Part shown: positions 59,946 through 64,000 of the stretch, piece by piece | Position numbering within the stretch: position 1 is the stretch's first letter | Layout of the letters: every line of letters begins with the position of its first letter | Assembly (NCBI GenBank): GCA_032251335.1 | Contig: JAVVDW010000008.1 | Location: 54,479 to 118,478, forward strand | Source of the DNA: UM-FILTER-40-17 sp032251335 | Lineage (GTDB): Bacteria; Bacteroidota; Bacteroidia; Flavobacteriales; Flavobacteriaceae | Length of the DNA: 64,000 bases | Reading direction: 5' to 3' | Position numbers and translations under genes: made by a program | The notes under the pieces: model-generated | What the model saw: only the letters and a program-made list of their open reading frames with translations | Told to the model about the DNA's origin: nothing | The model's database searches: none

Positions 59946-59952
59946 ATTGTCA
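59940..59952. promoter_or_regulatory. Palindrome TGTCAAATTGTCA upstream of grpE
   Basis: 13-bp near-palindrome of consensus TGnCAAnTTGnCA, 62 bp before the grpE start. It overlaps the -33 element. The same consensus lies 64 bp upstream of htpG (41533-41545) and nowhere else that I noticed. A heat-shock regulatory site is the simplest explanation. Confidence 0.5.
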
Positions 59953-60065
59953 TTTGTTTTTGATTGAATTTATCGTTTTTGGAGGGTCATTAAGGATTTT
60001 AGGAAGAAAAAAAATCTGTAAACGTATGATTTACAGATTTTGTGGGTAAAAAAAATGTGCTGTCA

Positions 60066-61004
60066 TTAATTTAAAACATAATAACCTTCATTAGGTATTT
60101 CAATTTCGTATTTTCTTTTAGAATTGTTGGGTAGTGTGTTGGAGAGTAGCCACGGGTTGTGTCTTTTCAAAATTTTGTAGTTGATACCTTGTGCAATAGC
60201 AAAAGCTGTGAGGTCATTAATTGTGGTGTCAATTTCAATTTTTTTGTTGGGAACATAGGTGTAAAAATCGGTTGTTTCAAAACTAAAACCGTATGTTTCT
60301 GGATTTTCCATAATCTGTTTAATGGCTAACAGACGGAAGACATAGCGCGATGTTTCTTCATTTAGGTTCAAATTATAGTAGTCTTCTACGCTTTGTTTTT
60401 CCAGTTTTTTATCTATACCATACATGCCGGCGTTGTAGGATGCTGCTGCGAGCGTCCAACTGCCGAAGCGTTCTTTGGCATCCAACAAATATTTACAAGC
60501 GACTTCTGTTGACTTTTCTATATGGTATCGTTCGTCTATTGCGGAATTGACTTCCAAGCCGTACTGTCTGCCGGTAGCCGGCATGATTTGCCAAAAGCCC
60601 TTGGCGCCAGCCGGAGATATGACATTTTCCAACCCGCTTTCGATGACGGCCAGGTATTTAAAATCGTCCGGAATGCCATTCTTTTTGAGGATGGGCTCGA
60701 TTACCGGAAAATATTTGTGAGCTCTTTTGAAATAGAGAATAGAATTGGAGTGCCTGTAGGTGTTGACAATAAGTTCTTTGTCAAGTCTTTCATAAACGTC
60801 CACATCTTGAATGGGAACGTTTTCTCCGGCAAATGCTAAGTTTGTGGGGACCCATACAGCTTTGGTTTTTGCTAAAACAGTTTCGGGTTCTTTGTTTACA
60901 GTTTCAAAGGTGGTTGTGAAATTATCGCTTTGCACGGCATTGCTCAAAATTCCACCGAGAAAAACCAATCCCAAGGCGCTCAAAATTTTCGACATAATTT
61001 TCAT
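60066..61004 (-). CDS. Lytic transglycosylase (SLT domain)
   Basis: A 312-residue secreted murein transglycosylase. A signal peptide or N-terminal anchor (residues 1-25) is followed by a spacer and an SLT domain with AVIESGLENVISPAGAKGFW, IMPATGRQYGL and AAASYNAGMYGIDK; the catalytic Glu is in AVIESGLEN. The C-terminal TAFAIAQGINYKILKRHNPWL resembles a LysM-like or extended cell-wall-binding region. Such enzymes cleave glycan strands during wall growth. Monocistronic by spacing (187 bp from grpE, 58 bp to the hydrolase). Confidence 0.88.
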   Translation of the reverse strand: MKIMSKILSALGLVFLGGILSNAVQSDNFTTTFETVNKEPETVLAKTKAVWVPTNLAFAGENVPIQDVDVYERLDKELIVNTYRHSNSILYFKRAHKYFPVIEPILKKNGIPDDFKYLAVIESGLENVISPAGAKGFWQIMPATGRQYGLEVNSAIDERYHIEKSTEVACKYLLDAKERFGSWTLAAASYNAGMYGIDKKLEKQSVEDYYNLNLNEETSRYVFRLLAIKQIMENPETYGFSFETTDFYTYVPNKKIEIDTTINDLTAFAIAQGINYKILKRHNPWLLSNTLPNNSKRKYEIEIPNEGYYVLN

Positions 61005-61062
61005 GATTTCATTTTTTTGGGTTTACTACATTTATTTCAAGTCGGATATAATAATTTAGACG

Positions 61063-61749
61063 TTAGGTTTTTAAAATCATTTCGGGTAGCAGTTCATTTA
61101 GTATTCCGGCGTGGGTAATCACCATAGCATGCCCGCCTCCTTCTATGGGAATACAATTGGAGATGTTGGCAATGGGAAAAACCTTATCCTCTGTGCCTTG
61201 TATGTGTATCAGGTTTTTAGGGACGTTTGTTTGTTCCCAATTAACGAGTGTTTCTATGGCCCAATCTAAGTAGGTTTTATCACGAACGGACAAATAGCGT
61301 TCGTACATGTTGAGTTTTTTTTGAAAAGTTTCACCGAAAGCCAGTCCGTGCAAGATTTCAATATTGGCGACTAAGCCTGTTGGAAACAACTTATGTGCTT
61401 TGGTAAGTTGAGCGAATTTGAATTTTTTGGGCAGTTCATTTTGATGTTTTACACTGGAGATGATAATCACCTTTCGTGTGGGGATGTACTTGCTGATTTC
61501 CTGAACGAGAATGCCACCGAAGGAAACGCCGACCAACACTGGGTTGTGGTGTCTTATTTTATTAGCCATACTGCGCGCGTAGGAGGCCAAATGCTCTTTT
61601 TTATTCGGAATTTCCCACGCCAGCAAGTGCTTGGTAAAAAGGGCGTCAGGCAAGTGAACCCGCTCAAAAATAGCAGGGCTTGCCGCCATGCCGGGCATAA
61701 AATATACCGGTATTTTATCGGCGTTAATTTCCATAGTTTGATTGGGCAT
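61063..61749 (-). CDS. Alpha/beta hydrolase
   Basis: A 228-residue hydrolase. The nucleophile elbow is GVSFGGIL (Ser in G-x-S-x-G), and GGGHAMV provides the His; an Asp in GTEDKVFP is likely the third member of the triad. It has a small lid. No signal peptide is present, so it is cytoplasmic. The substrate cannot be inferred. It is divergent from the pirin gene and is upstream of the transglycosylase gene on the same strand. Confidence 0.75.
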   Translation of the reverse strand: MPNQTMEINADKIPVYFMPGMAASPAIFERVHLPDALFTKHLLAWEIPNKKEHLASYARSMANKIRHHNPVLVGVSFGGILVQEISKYIPTRKVIIISSVKHQNELPKKFKFAQLTKAHKLFPTGLVANIEILHGLAFGETFQKKLNMYERYLSVRDKTYLDWAIETLVNWEQTNVPKNLIHIQGTEDKVFPIANISNCIPIEGGGHAMVITHAGILNELLPEMILKT

Positions 61750-61903
61750 ACAGATTATTTTCGTAAATTTGTGACTTAAAATCAGGCATATATCATCGAA
61801 AAAAACCTCGGGTAGCTATTTTGCATAAAAATTTGTTGCTGTATTCGATAGGATGCTAAATTAATAAAATGTTTATCAAAATGGGTGTGTTCAGGCAATT
61901 GTT

Positions 61904-62620
61904 ATGAAAAAAGTTGTACACAGAAAAGACACAAGAGGTCAGGCAGACCACGGTTGGTTAAAAGTAAACCACTCATTCAGTTTTGCCAATTATTTCAACC
62001 CGCTTCGTATGGGTTATGGCGTGCTCAGGGTGCTCAACGATGATACGGTTGCGCCAAAAATGGGTTTTGGAATGCACCCCCACCAAAATATGGAGATTAT
62101 TACCATTCCACTTGTTGGCAGCCTTCAACACGAGGACAATATAGGTAACAAAGCGGTCATTCAGTCCGGTGAAGTACAAGTGATGAGTGCCGGAAAAGGC
62201 GTGGTTCATTCTGAAGTGAATCCGGACTTGCAAACGGCGGTTAATCTTTTTCAAATTTGGATTATACCCAATGAGCAAGATGTAGATCCTCGATACGATC
62301 AAAAAAAGTTTGACGCCCTACAAAAGAAAAATACTTTGACTACGGTGGTATCTCCCAAGAATAAGCCTGTAGCGGGCAGTCTTTGGATTCATCAAGATGC
62401 CTATATTTCTTTGGGAGCTTTTGAGGCGGGCAAGCAGTTGAATTATAGGGCAATGCACGAAGGAAACGGGGTTTATTTGATGGTGATCAACGGCAATGTT
62501 AATGTTGCAGAAGAGACGCTCAATAGCCGAGATGCTTTGGGTGTTTCAGAATTTTCAGAACTCAAAATTGATTTTATAAACGAAACCAGTTTATTGATCT
62601 TGGACATACCAATGAAATAA
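61904..62620 (+). CDS. Pirin family protein (YhhW-like bicupin)
   Basis: A 238-residue pirin. The N-terminal cupin shows HSFSFANYFNPLRMGYG and GMHPHQNMEIITIPLVGSLQHED, with metal-binding His residues as in YhhW (a quercetin 2,3-dioxygenase in vitro). GEVQVMSAGKGVVHSEVNPD follows, then a second cupin without ligands. The physiological role of bacterial pirins is largely unknown. It lies 14 nt upstream of the next small gene, so the two form a unit. Confidence 0.9.
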   Translation: MKKVVHRKDTRGQADHGWLKVNHSFSFANYFNPLRMGYGVLRVLNDDTVAPKMGFGMHPHQNMEIITIPLVGSLQHEDNIGNKAVIQSGEVQVMSAGKGVVHSEVNPDLQTAVNLFQIWIIPNEQDVDPRYDQKKFDALQKKNTLTTVVSPKNKPVAGSLWIHQDAYISLGAFEAGKQLNYRAMHEGNGVYLMVINGNVNVAEETLNSRDALGVSEFSELKIDFINETSLLILDIPMK

Positions 62621-62634
62621 TTAATAAAAACATT

Positions 62635-62940
62635 ATGGCAACAGAAACTTATGTGACAGAAATTAAAGACAATGATTTTTTGAGACAGTTTGAATGCGTG
62701 GTGGATCACGAAAAAGCGACCATTGAATACGCCTTGCAGGAAAGAAAAATTTTCTTGACCAAGCTGAACGCACCCGAGGCGCTTCAAAACGAAGATTTTA
62801 AAAATGAATTTGTCATGAAAGTGCTCGCTCACGTGCAGCAAAGAAAGTTAAGGGTGGTACCTACCAGTCCTTTTATAGCCAAATTCTTTAAACAAAGAAG
62901 AGAATACAGAGAGATGCTTTCTGTAGGTATCAAGCTATAA
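62635..62940 (+). CDS. GNAT-like N-acetyltransferase-fold protein (COG2388 type)
   Basis: A 101-residue small protein. The ending RKLRVVPTSPFIAKFFKQRREYREML fits the C-terminal part of the YjdJ/COG2388 group of small GNAT-fold proteins (typical end: VPTCPFVAAFI..HPEY). The N-terminal half, FECVVDHEKATIEYALQERKIFLTKLNAPE, fits its strand-turn-strand part. Acetyl-CoA-binding residues are not conspicuous and its function is unknown. It is in an operon with the pirin gene. Confidence 0.7.
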   Translation: MATETYVTEIKDNDFLRQFECVVDHEKATIEYALQERKIFLTKLNAPEALQNEDFKNEFVMKVLAHVQQRKLRVVPTSPFIAKFFKQRREYREMLSVGIKL

Positions 62941-62959
62941 TGGCATTATTTTTCCAGAT

Positions 62960-63000
62960 AAAATGTAGATTTCAGCTAAATTAATTTAACTTTACATTTT
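62960..63000 (+). terminator. Possible weak terminator after the pirin operon
   Basis: AAAATGTA (62960-62967) pairs with TACATTTT (62993-63000) around a 25-nt AT-rich loop. There are no G-C pairs worth mention, so this may be chance. Confidence 0.25.
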
Positions 63001-63058
63001 AGTCCTAAATCTTTACCATTATGAAATACCCATTTAAGAAGTTATCAAATCAAGTGCT

Positions 63059-63148
63059 ATGATGAACAGGTCATTATATATCTTTGTTTTGCGCAGTCGA
63101 AGCATGACCGATAAAAACACTTGTATTGAGCGAAGTCGAAATAAATAA
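63059..63148 (+). CDS. Small ORF of 29 codons in repeat element copy 3
   Basis: Begins MMNRSLYIFVLRSRSMTDKN at an ATG overlapping the stop of the preceding 13-codon ORF and ends 9 nt before the response-regulator start. Residues RSRSMTDKN are identical to the end of the ORF in copy 1. Its start lies upstream of the -7 element at 63079, so it would be translated only from an upstream transcript. Confidence 0.2.
   Translation: MMNRSLYIFVLRSRSMTDKNTCIERSRNK
63079..63086 (+). promoter_or_regulatory. -7 element of the LytTR regulator gene
   Basis: TATCTTTG fits TAnnTTTG and lies about 70 bp before the ATG, inside repeat element copy 3. No strong TTG is seen in the -33 region. Confidence 0.45.
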
Positions 63149-63157
63149 TATAAACAG

Positions 63158-63853
63158 ATGAAACTCAATTGTATTGTAGTTGACGATTCTTTTATACAAA
63201 AGCTGTCCATTAAAAAATTGGTTGAGCAACACTCAGACTTGTTGCTTTCAGGAGATTTTGACAATGTTATGGACGCTAAAAGACATCTCAAAAACCAGGA
63301 TGTAGATGTCATTTTTTTGGATATTGAAATGCCGGTACTCACGGGTTTTGATTTATTGGATTCGCTTGAAACCTTACCGCAAATTATTTTTATCACCGGC
63401 AAGACAGAGTATGCTTTCAAAGCCTTTAATTACGATGCTACGGATTATCTGCAAAAACCCGTGTCTCTCGAAAAATTTAACAGAGCAGTCAGTCGGGCAA
63501 TCGCTGTCAAAAAAATACGCAATCAAAAATCATTAGAAAACAGCGAAGACTATATCTTTATAAAAGCCAACTCGAAAAACGTGAAGGTGTTCCTCCACGA
63601 AATAAAGTATATAGAAGCGATGGGTGATTACGTCAAAATAGTGACAGATTTGTCGTCTTATATGGTTTTGTCAACCATGAAGAATTTCGAAAACACTTTG
63701 CCCAAAAATCAATTTATCAGGGTTCACAAATCTTTTATCATCAACCACCACCGAATTGACGGATACGATTCTAAAAATGTCATTCTTTGTGGTGTTTCTA
63801 TTCCACTGAGTCGGAGCAAGAAAGGTGAAATAGAAGCCTTAAATCTTCAATAA
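63158..63853 (+). CDS. LytTR family response regulator
   Basis: A 231-residue regulator. The receiver domain (residues 1-120) has the acidic pocket VVDDS, the phospho-acceptor Asp in VIFLDIEMPVLTG and the Lys in LQKPVSLEKF. The LytTR DNA-binding domain follows (DYIFIKANSKNVKVFLHEIKYIEAMGDYVKI, and FIRVHKSFIINHHRID near the end). A histidine kinase is not within the window; usually it is adjacent. The gene is preceded by repeat element copy 3, in which a -7 element lies. The remaining 147 bp of the window hold no recognisable feature. Confidence 0.9.
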   Translation: MKLNCIVVDDSFIQKLSIKKLVEQHSDLLLSGDFDNVMDAKRHLKNQDVDVIFLDIEMPVLTGFDLLDSLETLPQIIFITGKTEYAFKAFNYDATDYLQKPVSLEKFNRAVSRAIAVKKIRNQKSLENSEDYIFIKANSKNVKVFLHEIKYIEAMGDYVKIVTDLSSYMVLSTMKNFENTLPKNQFIRVHKSFIINHHRIDGYDSKNVILCGVSIPLSRSKKGEIEALNLQ

Positions 63854-64000
63854 ACGGACGCTTTTCGAGTTATGTGAAGTTGGGGGACATTTACCGACTG
63901 AACGGTAAAGTTAGCACAAGAAGAAAATTTTACGGATTCACCTGTGCTGTAAAAGCGTTGTATAGGTGTTGGTATTTCGTTTTTTTTCCCGAATTATTTA

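Larger units (their letters stand above)
63021..63157 (+). repeat. Dispersed leader element, copy 3
   Basis: It begins ATGAAATACCCATTTAAGAAG, has a 13-codon ORF (63021-63062) whose TGA overlaps a second ORF, and ends ATAAATAATATAAACAG before the next start codon. Its middle carries CGCAGTCGAAGCATGACCGA, also present in copy 1. TATCTTTG at 63079-63086 is a perfect -7 element. See copies at 3654, 24629 and 42311. Confidence 0.6.

Noticed and set aside
1..64000. CRISPR arrays, tRNA/rRNA genes, transposases or prophage
   Set aside because: No regularly spaced repeats of suitable length, no cloverleaf-like sequences and no transposase or phage-protein reading frames were noticed on either strand.
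63854..64000. A further gene at the right end
   Set aside because: No reading frame with a start codon and family-like sequence is visible in the last 147 bp.

Overview
The window is chromosomal DNA from a member of the Bacteroidota, most probably class Flavobacteriia. Supporting signs are the SusC/SusD pair, a secreted protease with a type IX (PNP-type) sorting tail, promoters of the TTG/TAnnTTTG type, AUGs preceded by A-rich leaders rather than Shine-Dalgarno sites, the two-repeat zinc region of DnaJ, and the gene order rplQ-carA-eno. No rRNA, tRNA, insertion sequence, prophage or CRISPR array was seen.

Layout. 1-9.1 kb: housekeeping and maintenance genes (obg fragment, rarA, a YjjG-type HAD phosphatase, a deacetylase-like protein, an MntA/HepT toxin-antitoxin pair, radC, mpl, rlmB). 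9.1-15 kb: a TonB-dependent uptake operon on the minus strand (susC, susD, lipoprotein) ended by a strong hairpin. 15-16.9 kb: a BamA/TamA-like barrel protein divergent from rpsL. 16.9-34 kb: one continuous str-S10-spc-alpha ribosomal supercluster of 32 genes (rpsL to rplQ, with fusA, secY, infA and rpoA but no tuf), ended by a terminator and followed by carA and eno. 36.5-43.7 kb: a flavin reductase, corA, a corrinoid adenosyltransferase, htpG, and a TetR regulator with an ABC1/UbiB-like kinase. 43.9-49.1 kb: sucC, a small secreted protein, and an accessory island with a thermolysin-family protease and a lipoprotein between two copies of an intergenic repeat. 49.2-64 kb: lnt with a PorV/PorQ-like protein, pssA, an NtrC-like regulator, an outer-membrane protein, an MscS channel, a NatAB-like ABC exporter, dnaJ-grpE, a lytic transglycosylase, an alpha/beta hydrolase, pirin, a GNAT-like protein and a LytTR response regulator.

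Most interesting observations. (1) The secreted M4 protease starts inside a (CTAC) tetranucleotide repeat of 8.75 copies. From the only well-placed ATG the sequenced copy is out of frame, and adding one repeat unit restores a textbook signal peptide, so this looks like a phase-variable protease caught in the OFF state. (2) Four dispersed, diverged copies of an element that starts with a small ORF (MK[HRYC]P...) and ends at the start codon of the next gene lie ahead of a phosphatase, a kinase-like gene, a response regulator and rpmC. (3) A three-helix hairpin occupies the only structured gap before rpsD and may be an S4-binding leader. (4) A shared palindrome TGnCAAnTTGnCA lies about 62-64 bp upstream of both htpG and grpE-dnaJ and may be a heat-shock operator.
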